A stretch of DNA of 64,000 nucleotides from Caulifigura coniformis (GTDB lineage Bacteria > Planctomycetota > Planctomycetia > Planctomycetales > Planctomycetaceae): the NCBI RefSeq assembly GCF_007745175.1, contig NZ_CP036271.1, positions 434,001 to 498,000 of the forward strand. Direction: 5' to 3'. Positions 17,964 through 27,889 of the stretch are shown piece by piece. A program made the translations under genes and the position numbers. Numbering within the stretch: the stretch's first letter is position 1; every line of letters begins with the position of its first letter. Under the pieces are notes generated by a model. The model did no database searches and was not told the origin of the DNA. It saw only the letters and a list, made by a program, of their open reading frames with translations.

Positions 17964-19643
17964 ATGCTTCGCTTACGCTTCGCGGCAGCCCTCGTGGCGC
18001 TCGCCGTCGGAGGCCTTGCCTCAGCGGCCGATTCGCCTCTCTCCGCACTGTCCGGTTCGACCGACGTCCTCGTGCGCATCAAGGCCCCGAAGACCACCGT
18101 CGACAAGGCCGCCTCGCTCGTCGAAGCCGTCCAGCCCGGCTTCGGGGCAATGGTCCGTCAGAACGCCGTGGCCCTCGGCGCCCTCATCTCCAATCCGACT
18201 CTCGCCGGCGTCGACCAGTCGAAAGACTGGTACATCGCCGTCTCCACGAAGGGCCAGGAAGAGCCCTCGGTCGTCTTCGGCGTTCCCGTGACGGACGTCG
18301 CCGCCGCTCAGCAGGCTCTCGGCGACGGAATGAAGTCCAAGGCCCACGGAACGTGGCTCTACTATTCGGAAGACGAAGCCGCGCTCCCCGCATCGGCCAC
18401 CGCCTCCACCGCGATCGAAAACGCGATGAAAGGTGAGCCAGCCACCGTTTTTGACAAGGGCGACATCGCCGTCTACGTCAACCTCGCCCACCTCGTCGAA
18501 GCCTACGGCGATCAGATCACCGGCGGTGTCGAGCAGATCAAGCAGGGGCTTTCGCAGATTCCGCCTCAGCCCGGCGTTGATGCGGCGGCCATGCAGAAGA
18601 TGTACGCCGACTTGATCGACTACGCCGTCCAGGGCGTGCGCGACTCCGTCCAGTGCACAATCGCCCTCAATGTCGGAGCCGAAGGCATCACCTTTGAAGA
18701 CTTCGCCTCCTTCAAGGCCGGATCGGAAACCTCGAAGCTCCTCGGCAGCCAGGCCGCCAGCGCCATGGACCTCGCCGGGAAGATGCCGGCCGACGCCGTC
18801 ATGATCTTCGGCGCCAGCGGCGACACCCAGCGGATCATCAACTGGGGAATGGAGATGACGAAGACGGTGTCGGCCCAGACACCCGAAGCGAAAAAGGCGA
18901 TGGAAGACTTCGTCAAGGGCGTGCAGGCGCTCAAGTTTGGTTCGATGGTCGGCGCCATGTCGCTTCAGCAGGGCGACGCAGGCCTCTTCAAGAACGTCGT
19001 CGTGATGGAAGTCAGCGACGCCCAGAAGTACAAGGATCTCGCCCGCTCGATGGCGAAGGCCATGGGAAAGGTCGAGACGCAGGGCCTCAAGCAGGAAACG
19101 ACGATCGAAACCGATGCCGAGTCCTACGGCTCCGCCAAGGCCGACGTCGTCACGGTGAAGCAGGAGTTTGATGAGACCGTCGATCCCACCGGCGCTGCCC
19201 GACAGGCCCAGGCGCTGATGTTCGGACCCGATGGAATCCAGAGCCGCGTCGTCTACCAGAAGGATCGATTCATCACCACGGTCGGCGGCGGCAAGGAATC
19301 GATGACGAACGCCCTCAAGGCGGTCGACAGCTCGACGAAGTCGGAAGCAGTCACGAAGTTCCGCAAGGGACTTATCGATGCCCCGAACGTCCTGTTCCTG
19401 GTCGACGTGCCGGGACTCATCGTCCAGGGAATGCGAGTCGCCTCGGCCATTCCGGCCGTGCCGCTCAATATCAACCCCGCCATGCTCGACAGCCTCAAGT
19501 TCGAGAAGTCGTTCATGGGCTTTGCAGCCGCCGCCGAGAAGGATGCCGTCCGCGCCCGCACGCGGATCCCGGTCGAGCAGCTGCGGTCGCTCTTCAGCCT
19601 CGTGATGACCGCTCAGGCCATGCAGCAGCAGCAGCAGAACTGA
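17964..19643 (+). CDS. Secreted protein of unknown function
   Basis: Protein of 559 aa with a clear signal peptide (FAAALVALAVGGLASAAD) and Shine-Dalgarno AAGGA about 10 bases before the ATG. The mature protein is rich in Ala, Lys and Asp/Glu, lacks further membrane segments and has a Gln-rich tail. Its plan (STDVLVRIKAP, KDWYIAVSTKGQ, GDIAVYVNLAHLVEA) recalls planctomycete secreted proteins that are annotated only as hypothetical. No catalytic motif is seen. A strong terminator follows immediately, so it is likely a monocistronic or last gene. Confidence 0.6.
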   Translation: MLRLRFAAALVALAVGGLASAADSPLSALSGSTDVLVRIKAPKTTVDKAASLVEAVQPGFGAMVRQNAVALGALISNPTLAGVDQSKDWYIAVSTKGQEEPSVVFGVPVTDVAAAQQALGDGMKSKAHGTWLYYSEDEAALPASATASTAIENAMKGEPATVFDKGDIAVYVNLAHLVEAYGDQITGGVEQIKQGLSQIPPQPGVDAAAMQKMYADLIDYAVQGVRDSVQCTIALNVGAEGITFEDFASFKAGSETSKLLGSQAASAMDLAGKMPADAVMIFGASGDTQRIINWGMEMTKTVSAQTPEAKKAMEDFVKGVQALKFGSMVGAMSLQQGDAGLFKNVVVMEVSDAQKYKDLARSMAKAMGKVETQGLKQETTIETDAESYGSAKADVVTVKQEFDETVDPTGAARQAQALMFGPDGIQSRVVYQKDRFITTVGGGKESMTNALKAVDSSTKSEAVTKFRKGLIDAPNVLFLVDVPGLIVQGMRVASAIPAVPLNINPAMLDSLKFEKSFMGFAAAAEKDAVRARTRIPVEQLRSLFSLVMTAQAMQQQQQN

Positions 19644-19671
19644 GTGCTTCGCGAGAGCGTCCCGGAGATCC

Positions 19672-19706
19672 AATCCCGCAGGTCGAACGACCTGCGGGAT
19701 TTTTTT
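19672..19706 (+). terminator. Rho-independent terminator
   Basis: A perfect 14-bp stem, AATCCCGCAGGTCG (19672-19685) with CGACCTGCGGGATT (19688-19701), encloses a 2-base AA loop and runs into a T-tract up to 19706. It lies 28 bp after the secreted-protein gene and ends its transcript. Confidence 0.9.
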
Positions 19707-19721
19707 GCGCCCAGGCCCCGC

Positions 19722-20741
19722 TCACGTGGCGTCCTCGAGTTCGTCGCCCCCCTTCGGCTTGATGCACTCGACGATCACAGTGTCGATCACGAGCTGCGTG
19801 ACGTGGTACATCAGCATCGGAAACACGGCGAAGGGAAGCCCCAGACGCCCCAGCAAAGCCGGATCGCGGGCGATCAAGATGCCGATCGGCAGCGTCTTCT
19901 GGCTGGCGGCAAAGGCGGCCGCGATGCGGTCTCCACGTGCATAGCCAAGCCAGCGTCCCCCCCACGCTCCGAGCACCAGTCCGACGACGTGCAGCCCCGT
20001 GCAACTGGCCCACGCGATGCCCGCCGCGATCCAGCCGTCGCGGTCCCCCTCGGCCACTCCCTGGCTCACCTGCGGGCCCGCCGTAATGCACACCCAGACG
20101 ATCTGCAGAGCAATGCACGCCTGCGCAAGGTTGCTGAACGCCGACTTGTGACGATCAGCCAGGCCCGCGGCCGCAGGGTGAAGTCGCACCAGCTGACCGA
20201 TCACGATCGGAATGAAACTGCCGATGATCAGCGGGACCATCATCTGCCCCGCCGCGAGATTGAGCTGCTCCCCCGAAGCGATCCCCAGCCAGAACGGCGC
20301 GATGACGAAACACAGCCCGTTCGTGATCGTCGTCACCAGGAGCGAGATCGCATCGTTCCCACCCGCACTCCTCGTCCACATCGAGGCCGCCGCCATCGTG
20401 CAGGGAACCGAGGCGGCGATCATCAGCCCGATTCGGAAATCGGCGACCGGCTGGAACGCCATCATCGGCCAGGCCAGCAGCGGAATCACTCCGGCGTTCA
20501 CGATCGACGCCCAGAGCACCGCCCTCGGCGAACGGATTGCCGCCACGATCCGGCTGTTGTCGAGCGTGAACGACATCAGGAACAGGATCAGCGCCGCAAG
20601 CCCGCGGCTCATCCACGATCCGACCGTCGCATTGAATCGCTCGACATCCGCCGGGCTCATGCCGCGGCCGATGCTGAATCCGGCCGGAACGAGGACGCAG
20701 ACGCTGATGACGAACCAGTGATGGCGGAGGAAACGCAACAT
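19722..20741 (-). CDS. Bile acid:sodium symporter (SBF-like) family transporter
   Basis: Protein of 339 aa with about ten hydrophobic segments, the length and layout of the SBF-like (YfeH / SLC10A7-like) family. Characteristic stretches are FLMSFTLDNSRI, ASVPCTMAAASMWTRSAGGN in the fourth or fifth helix region, and AFAASQKTLPIGILIA near the end, the unwound-helix substrate region of SBF transporters. Substrate unknown; members move organic anions with sodium or affect calcium. The 3' end faces the terminator of the preceding gene. Confidence 0.85.
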   Translation of the reverse strand: MLRFLRHHWFVISVCVLVPAGFSIGRGMSPADVERFNATVGSWMSRGLAALILFLMSFTLDNSRIVAAIRSPRAVLWASIVNAGVIPLLAWPMMAFQPVADFRIGLMIAASVPCTMAAASMWTRSAGGNDAISLLVTTITNGLCFVIAPFWLGIASGEQLNLAAGQMMVPLIIGSFIPIVIGQLVRLHPAAAGLADRHKSAFSNLAQACIALQIVWVCITAGPQVSQGVAEGDRDGWIAAGIAWASCTGLHVVGLVLGAWGGRWLGYARGDRIAAAFAASQKTLPIGILIARDPALLGRLGLPFAVFPMLMYHVTQLVIDTVIVECIKPKGGDELEDAT

Positions 20742-20812
20742 CCGCGGAGGCTAGCACGACGCCCGTCTGCGACAAACGCCGACCCGCAGGCCAACCACGC
20801 CGCCGCGAATCC

Positions 20813-22093
20813 CTATTTTTCCGCAGCCCGCTTTTTCAGCGGGCGACTGATCAGCATCTTGAGCTTCGACTTCGGTGAGACCAGCTTCTTCGCGAGGATG
20901 TCGTCTTCCGTGAACTTCGCGAGCAGCACTTCGCCATCCGTCGCCCGGTTCCGGTCGTAGGAGATGAAGATCGTTCCGTCCGGGGCCTGGAATCCATCGG
21001 GATACGAGACGCCTTTCCGCTCATCCAGGATCAGGCCCCCCTCCCACGTTTTTCCCTCGTCGGACGAGAGCCAGGCGCTCAGTTTGACCCGGCCATTGTG
21101 ATCGTCCACCTGGTCGCCGTGCTTCACCAGCAGCAGCCGGCCCGAGGCGAGCCGACGAATATGAAACCGAGCCGCCGGCTGGCGAATGCCCGGAGGCTCG
21201 GTCGGCTCAGCCCAGGTCCGTCCCCCGTCCGTCGACGTCGTCTGCATGAGACCTTTCGCGGTCCGGGCCAGCATCCACAGGCTCCCGTCCTTCCGCTCGA
21301 CGATCATGTGTTCATGCCAGTCGGGATTCGGAAAGGTCGCCGCCCCCCGCCGCTCCCAGGTCGCCCCCTGGTCTTTCGAGACGAAAACATTCGCCCCGCG
21401 GACCGGATCGAGGTCCTTGAACAGCCCCTGGAACTGCCGGAAGCCTTCCCGCTGATCGAGCGAAACCGGAAGCATCCACTCGCCCGTCGAGAGCACGGTC
21501 GGCTTGTTGAGCGTCACGCCATGCCAGATCCGCTTCGGGGACGACCAGGTCGGCTCGTCCGCGTCGGGGTTCTCGCAGATCGCCGCCCACACGCCGGCCC
21601 GACCGTCGAACATGTCCATCGACTGGTCGAAGATCAGCCACAGACGGCCCAGCGGATCCGTCCACAGGTTCCCGACGAGAATGCTGCGATCCATCGGCAG
21701 CGATTTCGAATGGGAATCGACGACCAGTCGCGGCTTCGACCAGGTTTCCCCGTCGTCGTCGCTCGTCGCCAGCACGAAAAACGCCTTGGGGCTGTCGCCT
21801 CCCGCCACCCAGCAGGCCCACAGCCGCCCCTTCGGCGTGCGCTCGATCCCGATCGTCATCCCGTAGTCGAGCTGGTCGTAGTCGTATTTCGGAAGGGGAG
21901 ACGTGTTCAGCGTCGGCGGAATCAGCGCGAAGTCGGCGATCCGCCGCATCACGTCGAGCTCGAACCCTCTCACTTCCGCCGGAGACATCCCTGCGAATCG
22001 CCGGGCGTCCTCATCAGCCGCAAAAACGTGCGGGCAGCAGGCGACGCCGAGACTGGATGTGAGAACGATGAGAGCGCGGGCGAGGTTTGGCAT
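20813..22093 (-). CDS. Secreted sialidase (exo-alpha-sialidase / BNR) family protein
   Basis: Protein of about 426 aa with a signal peptide (ALIVLTSSLGVACCPHVFA). Four Asp-box motifs S-x-D-x-G-x-T-W mark the six-bladed propeller: SDDDGETW, SKDQGATW, STDGGRTW and SSDEGKTW. The family includes sialidases and related planctomycete glycosidases; the exact sugar cannot be read from sequence. ATG 22093 starts the signal peptide; an upstream TTG (22120) is less likely. It lies about 80 bp downstream of the minus-strand DUF1559 gene, so they may share a transcript. Confidence 0.8.
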   Translation of the reverse strand: MPNLARALIVLTSSLGVACCPHVFAADEDARRFAGMSPAEVRGFELDVMRRIADFALIPPTLNTSPLPKYDYDQLDYGMTIGIERTPKGRLWACWVAGGDSPKAFFVLATSDDDGETWSKPRLVVDSHSKSLPMDRSILVGNLWTDPLGRLWLIFDQSMDMFDGRAGVWAAICENPDADEPTWSSPKRIWHGVTLNKPTVLSTGEWMLPVSLDQREGFRQFQGLFKDLDPVRGANVFVSKDQGATWERRGAATFPNPDWHEHMIVERKDGSLWMLARTAKGLMQTTSTDGGRTWAEPTEPPGIRQPAARFHIRRLASGRLLLVKHGDQVDDHNGRVKLSAWLSSDEGKTWEGGLILDERKGVSYPDGFQAPDGTIFISYDRNRATDGEVLLAKFTEDDILAKKLVSPKSKLKMLISRPLKKRAAEK

Positions 22094-22175
22094 GCCCGCC
22101 AGTGTGCCATGAACCGGCAAAACAATCGACCGCCCGGAGGGGGCGGGCGGTCGATCGGGTCAGGTCATCGGCCGT

Positions 22176-23237
22176 TCAGAACTCACCAACCGGCTTCCCG
22201 TCGTCGCGGAGAGCCAGCTTCTGGTACGTCGTGTCCGCGATCTGGAAGTAGTTCGTCACCGAGACCGTCCCCTTCACGTAATCGATGTTCTCGCTGATGA
22301 ACCGCACGGCGCCGTCTCCCATCACGAAGTGCGCCCCGCCGACATGGTTGCTGCTGAAACCGCGAACATCATGCTCGCCGCCGACCAGCGCGTTGATGCC
22401 GTTATACGTCAGCCCGACCGCGGCCATGCTGTTCCCCTTCTGGCCGTAGCTCGTGTCCTGCACGTTGTTCGAGGCCGAGAAACCGATCACGGTCGCCCCG
22501 CCAACCTTGTTCGCGTTCTTGTAGATGAAGGCCCGTTCCCCCACGAGGATCGTATTGCTCGATCCGTCGGTGATGTCCCGGAAGTTGATCTTCGAATTGG
22601 CGAATCCCAGCCCGTGGGCCGGCCCATACTGCACCGGGTAAACGTGAGGCGTCGTGCTGTCCCACGCGTTCGCCATCATCGCGTAGTTCGATTTCGCGAT
22701 CGAATACGGGTTCGTCCCGTCCGTCACCCGGAAGTTGTAACGATTGGATGCGGCCACGAAGTCGTTGAGTGCCGGCCCCGGATCAGAGGCACAGCTGAAA
22801 GCCGGCAGCGCCGTCTGCAACGCCGTCCGCGTCGTGGCATTGGCAAGGTTGGTTTCCAGGTACACGTTCCCGACGTTCAGCAGGTTGAACAGCGGCGCCT
22901 GGTCGACATACGGCAGGATGAACGCCCCCCACGAATACAGACCCAGCTCGCCGATGTTGCAGTTGCCCGTCCAGGCGGCCGTCGTCAGGCACGGCGTTCT
23001 TGAGATATAGGCCGGCGGGAACGCGTTATAGACGTCGTGGTAGTTATGCATCGCCAACCCGATCTGCTTCAGGTTGTTTTTGCACTGGGTCCGACGGGCC
23101 GCCTCGCGGGCCTGCTGAACCGCCGGGAGAAGAAGCGCGATCAGGATCGCAATGATTGCGATGACGACGAGCAATTCGATCAGTGTGAAGCCAGGGGAGC
23201 GGAGAGGCTCGGCCCGGCGGATGTGACGCAGCGACAT
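22176..23237 (-). CDS. DUF1559 protein with prepilin-type N-terminus
   Basis: Protein of 353 aa. The leader ends at [20 protein letters not shown], the prepilin peptidase motif, followed by [18 protein letters not shown] and the DUF1559 domain; the tail carries the H-x-DG signature (HVGGAHFVMGDGAVRF). AGGAG lies about 10 bases before the ATG. It is a paralogue of the genes at 696 and 36770 with the same N-terminal block but a different middle part. A lipoprotein gene lies upstream on the same strand (23400-23792). Confidence 0.9.
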   Translation of the reverse strand: MSLRHIRRAEPLRSPGFTLIELLVVIAIIAILIALLLPAVQQAREAARRTQCKNNLKQIGLAMHNYHDVYNAFPPAYISRTPCLTTAAWTGNCNIGELGLYSWGAFILPYVDQAPLFNLLNVGNVYLETNLANATTRTALQTALPAFSCASDPGPALNDFVAASNRYNFRVTDGTNPYSIAKSNYAMMANAWDSTTPHVYPVQYGPAHGLGFANSKINFRDITDGSSNTILVGERAFIYKNANKVGGATVIGFSASNNVQDTSYGQKGNSMAAVGLTYNGINALVGGEHDVRGFSSNHVGGAHFVMGDGAVRFISENIDYVKGTVSVTNYFQIADTTYQKLALRDDGKPVGEF

Positions 23238-23399
23238 ACCGGAAAACTCCTCGATGAAATGATGAAGAGCGCCAGACGTGCAGGAGTCATGGTCAGGGAT
23301 CGCTTGTCATGAACAGCGAAGAAATCCCCGCAGCGGAGCAGTCAATGAAGCGACGGGTGTCGAACTGTCGTTGCAACAGCCCTGGACCGTCGTTGGCCG

Positions 23400-23792
23400 T
23401 TACTTCTTCGCCGTCGTCGAGACGGCGTCGATGTTGAACTCGTTCTTTCCAGGCTTGACCTCCAGTTTGAGATCGGATTTCGCTCCGAACGCCGCAGGAA
23501 TCTTCGGGCCCGAATCGTCGAGACCCCATTCCAGGTGGACACGGTTCGGACCGACTTTCACTCCTTCCTTGTCGATCCGATACATCGCCTTGTAGTGGCC
23601 CGATTCGTCCGCTTTCCCCAGGGAAGGACGACCAACCTCCGGTTTGAAATAGATCGTGACCCCTTTCAGCGGCTGGGAATCCAGCGTCACCACGCCCTGA
23701 ACGTAACCCAGTTCCGGCATGTCGGCCGCCTCATCGGAACAGCCCGAGAGCAACAGCCCAGCCACTGCAAAGAGACAAACCGCACGTGCCAT
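23400..23792 (-). CDS. Small lipoprotein with carboxypeptidase-regulatory-like fold
   Basis: Protein of 130 aa with signal peptide and lipobox LLSGC. The mature part reads GVVTLDSQPLKGVTIYFKPE, then KADESGHYKAMY, the pattern of the beta-sandwich carboxypeptidase-regulatory-like (transthyretin-like) proteins that often accompany DUF1559 genes in planctomycetes. It is probably lipid-anchored in the envelope. ATG 23792 has AAAGGA upstream. The same pairing of a DUF1559 gene with such a lipoprotein recurs at 36770/38085. Confidence 0.75.
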   Translation of the reverse strand: MARAVCLFAVAGLLLSGCSDEAADMPELGYVQGVVTLDSQPLKGVTIYFKPEVGRPSLGKADESGHYKAMYRIDKEGVKVGPNRVHLEWGLDDSGPKIPAAFGAKSDLKLEVKPGKNEFNIDAVSTTAKK

Positions 23793-24335
23793 GGACCGTC
23801 CTTTGAAAGAGGACTCGGAATTCCACTGCCGACGTTGAAGTGCTCCCTGAATTCTGCCCGTCACAGGAAGAAGCGTCAATGCGGCGAATCACAGGCAGCG
23901 TCACTTCACCAGAGCAAGAAGCCGAAGGAATCCAATCCACCTGCCCATCGCTTCCCGACTCCGAGTACCCGATTCCCCTCCCGGTTGCGCGCAACCCCTC
24001 CCCTTTCCATAGAGGAGGAGATTCATGCGCAATCACCATCGAACCGACCACCCGCACAAATCAACCACCAACTCCACCGTTCCGCTCACGTTGCGCGCCG
24101 GCGCACGCCAACTCCCCACCTCGCACGGCTCGCGGAAAAGAGGGCAAGAAGCATGGACCGCCCCCTGCCACCGTTCTTCTTGGTCTCCATGCTCTCCTTC
24201 CTTCGCTCGGCCATCGTGTCCGCAGCCTCCCTCGGGCACGACCCGGAAGGCACGCCTTGACGCACCGGGCTACACTAATACCCCGGCCTGCGCCGGCGAT
24301 TCGCACTCCCCGTCGGTCTCCTGCTGTTCGCCCCT
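23793..24335. other. Gene-free region holding a dispersed repeat
   Basis: This 540-bp stretch between the divergent lipoprotein and ABC permease genes has no supported gene. From 23979 to about 24180 it carries a copy, in reverse orientation, of the repeat seen at about 32695-32931. The rest shows no recognisable signal. Confidence 0.6.
23979..24180 (-). repeat. Dispersed intergenic repeat, copy 1
   Basis: Read on the minus strand, this segment matches 32695-32931 on the plus strand. Best conserved is the end at 23981-24030: a GCGCAT start, a CTCCCTCTATG-like run, GGGGAGGGGTTGCGCGCAACCG with the palindrome GGTTGCGCGCAACC. Further matches are TTCT(T/C)GCCCTCTTTCC(G/C)CG, GGTGGGGAGT and (G/C)CGGCGCG(G/C)AACGTGAGCG. 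Copies are diverged, suggesting an old repeat family. Confidence 0.65.
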
Positions 24336-27300
24336 GTGACACGTACCCGCCTGCTACTTTCCGGCCTCAAGCACTACTGGAGGTCGCATGTCGCCGTCGC
24401 GCTGGGGACGGCGATCGCGGTGGCCGTCCTCGCCGGCGCCCTGGTCGTCGGCGATTCCGTCCGGGCGAGCCTCAGGGCGATGACGCTCGACCGCCTCGGG
24501 GGCGTCGACTTCGCAATGACGGGACCGCGGTTTGTTCGGGAGCAACTGGCCGATGACGTCGCCCGGGCCGCTCGTGAGGCGGGGCTCCCCTCCCAGACCG
24601 CTCCCGCCTTGATGATGACCGGCGCCCTGGAATCGGGGTCTGACGATTCGCGTCGACGCGCCGCCGGAACGCAGATCATCGGCTGCGATCAGCGGCTGTG
24701 GGACATGTTCGTCCACGGAGGCCTCGCGGCCCCGAAGGAGGATGAAGTCATTCTCAGCCCACGGGCGGCGGAGAACCTGCGGGTCAAGCCCGGCGACAGC
24801 GTTTCACTTTTCATCGAACTCCCCCCGACGATACCCAGGGACTCCCTGCTCGGAGACCGCGAGCAGACGGTCACCGAAGTTCCACTGCGCGTCGCGGCGA
24901 TCGCCGACGTCGCCACGTCGATGGCCCGCTTCGGACTGAATCCTTCCCAGCAGCTCCCACAGAATGCATTCGTCAATCTCGACCACCTGCAGGATCAGCT
25001 CGGCCTCGCCGCCGTGCCCGTGTCGCGGACGAATCCGACCGAAAAGGTCGCGCGGGTGAATGCCATCTTCTTTCACGACGAACACCCCCCCGCGAGATCG
25101 GGAGAGAAGAGCGGGGAAGGAGCGTCGACAGCGGTCCGGCTCACAAAGGCTGTCCATGATTCGACGACGCTCACCGACCTCTCGCTGCGAATCGTTCCGC
25201 ACGAAGACCGGGGCTACGTCTCGCTCGAGAGTGAGCAGATGATGCTCGATAACGGCACGTCGCGCGGGGCGCTGCGGACGGCGGCCGGATTGGGCCGACG
25301 GGCTTTTCCGGTACTCGTCTACCTGTTCAATCGGATCGCGAACCAGTCGAAGCCGGAACGGCACTCCATGTACGGCGTCATCGCCGGCGTTGATCTCAAA
25401 CAGACAGCCCCGCGCGATCCGCAGTGGGACGAGGTGAAGTTCGCCCCCGTCGATCCGCGACGGACCAAAGAGCCGGTCGATGTGGTGCTGAACGAATGGC
25501 TGGCGACCGATCTGGAAGCGAAGGTCGGCGACCTGCTGACGGCCCGGTACCACCAGGTCGGCGACAAGGGGGAACTGCCCGAGCTGCAGCGAACCTTCCG
25601 CGTGGCGGCCGTCGTCCCCATGTCCACCCCGTGGGATGACCGCGGTCTCACTCCGACCGTCCCCGGAATCACCGATGCCGAAACGTTCCGCGACTGGCGA
25701 CAGCCGTTCCCGATGAAAATGGACCAGATCACCGATCGGGACGAGCAGTTCTGGAAAGAGCACCGCGCCACGCCGAAAGTATTCGTGCCGCTGGCGACGG
25801 CCCAGGCACTGTTTCGCAGCCGGTACGGTGACGCGACGTCCGTACACATCATCGCCGGTGAAGGAGAATCAGCCACAGACCTCGCGACGAAGTTCGATCA
25901 ACAGTACCGGGCCGATCTCGAGCAGATGCTGACCGGCATGGCCGTCGCGCCCGTGAAAGAGCAGGGGCTGCTGGCCGCACAGGGGACGACCGACTTCGCC
26001 GGGCTGTTCCTGGGATTCAGCTTCTTTCTCATTGCCGCAGCGGCCATTCTCGTGGCGCTGCTGTTTCGCCTGGGCGTCGAGCGCCGGATCAGGGAGCTTG
26101 GCCTGCTGACGGCCATCGGGTGGACGCCGAAAGCGATCCGCCGACATGCCCTCGGCGAGGCGCTGCTGGTCGTCCATGCCGGGGCGCTCCTCGGTCTCCC
26201 CCTGGCGATCGGCTACGCGGCCCTGATGATCTACGGCCTGAAGACCTGGTGGAATGCTGCGGTCGGAACACAGTTCCTGTTCCTGTCGGTCGATCCTGTA
26301 CGACTCATTGTGGGAGGCGTGGCTGCGATCGTGATTGCCGTGATCTCGGTCCTGCTCGCAATCCGATCGATCCGGAAGATCTCGCCGCGGGCCATGCTGG
26401 GGGGTGTCGTCGAAGCGGAGAAAACGACCTCCTCGCCGGAGCACGTCCGTTGGCGGGGGTGGGAGACGCCGGCCATTTGCGGCCTGCTGTCAGTTGTGCT
26501 GGTCCTCGCCTCGCAATCCGGAATGGTCCCGGCGACGGAAGCCTTCGCCGGCATCTCCTACACGGCGGTGATGTTCTTCCTGAGTGGCGGCCTGGCCCTC
26601 GCGGCGGGCATGACGTTGTTCTCCGCGCTGCTCCGCAAACCGGCCGGAAGCTCTCAAGGCATCTCCATGCTGCGGCTTTGCCTGCGAAACGCGGCACGCA
26701 ACCCGCGGCGCAGCGCGATGACGGCCGGGCTCGTCGCGGCGGCGACGTTCCTCGTGACGGCGGTCGCGTCGGGGCGTCGCAATCCGGCGGTCGAATTGCC
26801 GGACCGCGCATCAGGCAACGGCGGCTTCCTCCTGGTCGCCGAAAGCAGCACGCCGATCCTGTTCGACCTGAACACACCGGCGGGGCGCGCTCAGATCGGC
26901 GTCGACCGCGACCCGGAACGCTGGTCAAAACTGAAGTTCGTGCAGTTCCGCGTGCAGCCGGGGGAGAACGCCAGCTGTCTCAACCTTTATCAGACTTCCC
27001 TGCCGACGATCCTGGCCATCCCGGACGCAGCGATCCGGAAGTTCGCCAACGAGTCGCGGTTCAAGTTCATCGGAATGACTCCGGCGGAAGGCTGGAATCG
27101 CCTGCTGGAGGGAATTCCAGACGGACCCGTCCCCGTCCTGGGAGATGTCAACACCCTGCAGTACAGCCTCCACAAAGGGCCCGGCGACCGCGTGAAGCTG
27201 GACGATGCCCCGACCCGGAAAGGCCGCGAGCTTCATATCTCGGGAATGTTCGATGGCAGCGTGTTTCAGGGAGTGCTGCTGATGGCCGAATCGAAGTTTC

Positions 27301-27869
27301 TGGAACTGTTCCCTGAACGGGCCGGCTTTCAGTATTTCCTGGTCGAGTCCGCCGGCGTTGCGGACAGCGCCGAGGCCAGACAGGAAGCCGCGTCGATCAG
27401 CGACCTCCTGGAATCACAGCTGCGCGACTACGGCCTCGATGCCGAGCCGGTCGCCGATCGGCTTGCCGACTTCCTGGCCGTCCAGAACACCTACCTCTCG
27501 ACGTTCCAGACACTCGGTGGCCTCGGTCTGTTGCTCGGCGTCTTCGGAGTCAGCGCCGTGATGCTCAGAAACATCTTCGAGCGACGCAGCGAGATTGCCC
27601 TCCTGCGGGCCGTCGGCTGGCGGCACGCACGGACCGGATTCACGATCCTGGGCGAGAACCTGCTGCTCGTGGGATGGGGCCTCTTCGTCGGTATCGGTTC
27701 GGCCCTGCTCGCCATGGCGCCCCACCTCGCCAGCACCGGTGCGCAGCCTCCCTGGCGCGGCCTCGGCCTGCTGGCGGTCGCGGTCCTGGCCGCAGGCGGA
27801 CTCACGGCGATCTTTGCGATGCGGGGCGCGCTGGCGACCCCGATTGTCGCCGCGCTGCGGGATGAATAA
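24336..27869 (+). CDS. ABC transporter permease with two FtsX-like domains
   Basis: Protein of 1177 aa starting with GTG. It has an N-terminal transmembrane helix (VAVALGTAIAVAVLAGALVV), a long exported domain, an FtsX core near residues 555-690 (RLGVERRIRELGLLTAIGW), two more membrane segments, a second exported domain and a C-terminal FtsX core (ERRSEIALLRAVGWRHA). This is the layout of type VII (MacB/LolC-like) permeases that work on envelope substrates rather than moving solutes across the inner membrane. The partner ATPase is not adjacent. No good Shine-Dalgarno precedes the GTG. The next gene follows after 20 bp. Confidence 0.85.
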   Translation: MTRTRLLLSGLKHYWRSHVAVALGTAIAVAVLAGALVVGDSVRASLRAMTLDRLGGVDFAMTGPRFVREQLADDVARAAREAGLPSQTAPALMMTGALESGSDDSRRRAAGTQIIGCDQRLWDMFVHGGLAAPKEDEVILSPRAAENLRVKPGDSVSLFIELPPTIPRDSLLGDREQTVTEVPLRVAAIADVATSMARFGLNPSQQLPQNAFVNLDHLQDQLGLAAVPVSRTNPTEKVARVNAIFFHDEHPPARSGEKSGEGASTAVRLTKAVHDSTTLTDLSLRIVPHEDRGYVSLESEQMMLDNGTSRGALRTAAGLGRRAFPVLVYLFNRIANQSKPERHSMYGVIAGVDLKQTAPRDPQWDEVKFAPVDPRRTKEPVDVVLNEWLATDLEAKVGDLLTARYHQVGDKGELPELQRTFRVAAVVPMSTPWDDRGLTPTVPGITDAETFRDWRQPFPMKMDQITDRDEQFWKEHRATPKVFVPLATAQALFRSRYGDATSVHIIAGEGESATDLATKFDQQYRADLEQMLTGMAVAPVKEQGLLAAQGTTDFAGLFLGFSFFLIAAAAILVALLFRLGVERRIRELGLLTAIGWTPKAIRRHALGEALLVVHAGALLGLPLAIGYAALMIYGLKTWWNAAVGTQFLFLSVDPVRLIVGGVAAIVIAVISVLLAIRSIRKISPRAMLGGVVEAEKTTSSPEHVRWRGWETPAICGLLSVVLVLASQSGMVPATEAFAGISYTAVMFFLSGGLALAAGMTLFSALLRKPAGSSQGISMLRLCLRNAARNPRRSAMTAGLVAAATFLVTAVASGRRNPAVELPDRASGNGGFLLVAESSTPILFDLNTPAGRAQIGVDRDPERWSKLKFVQFRVQPGENASCLNLYQTSLPTILAIPDAAIRKFANESRFKFIGMTPAEGWNRLLEGIPDGPVPVLGDVNTLQYSLHKGPGDRVKLDDAPTRKGRELHISGMFDGSVFQGVLLMAESKFLELFPERAGFQYFLVESAGVADSAEARQEAASISDLLESQLRDYGLDAEPVADRLADFLAVQNTYLSTFQTLGGLGLLLGVFGVSAVMLRNIFERRSEIALLRAVGWRHARTGFTILGENLLLVGWGLFVGIGSALLAMAPHLASTGAQPPWRGLGLLAVAVLAAGGLTAIFAMRGALATPIVAALRDE

Positions 27870-27889
27870 CGACCAGGAGACCGAGGTCC

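Noticed and set aside
18021-19673. A 550-residue open frame on the minus strand opposite the secreted-protein gene
   Set aside because: It mirrors the codon bias of the real gene, has no family motifs and no signal peptide, whereas the plus-strand gene has both a signal peptide and a ribosome binding site.
24257-24280. TTGACG followed by TACACT as a promoter before the ABC permease
   Set aside because: The spacing is only about 8 bases, far from the 17 needed.
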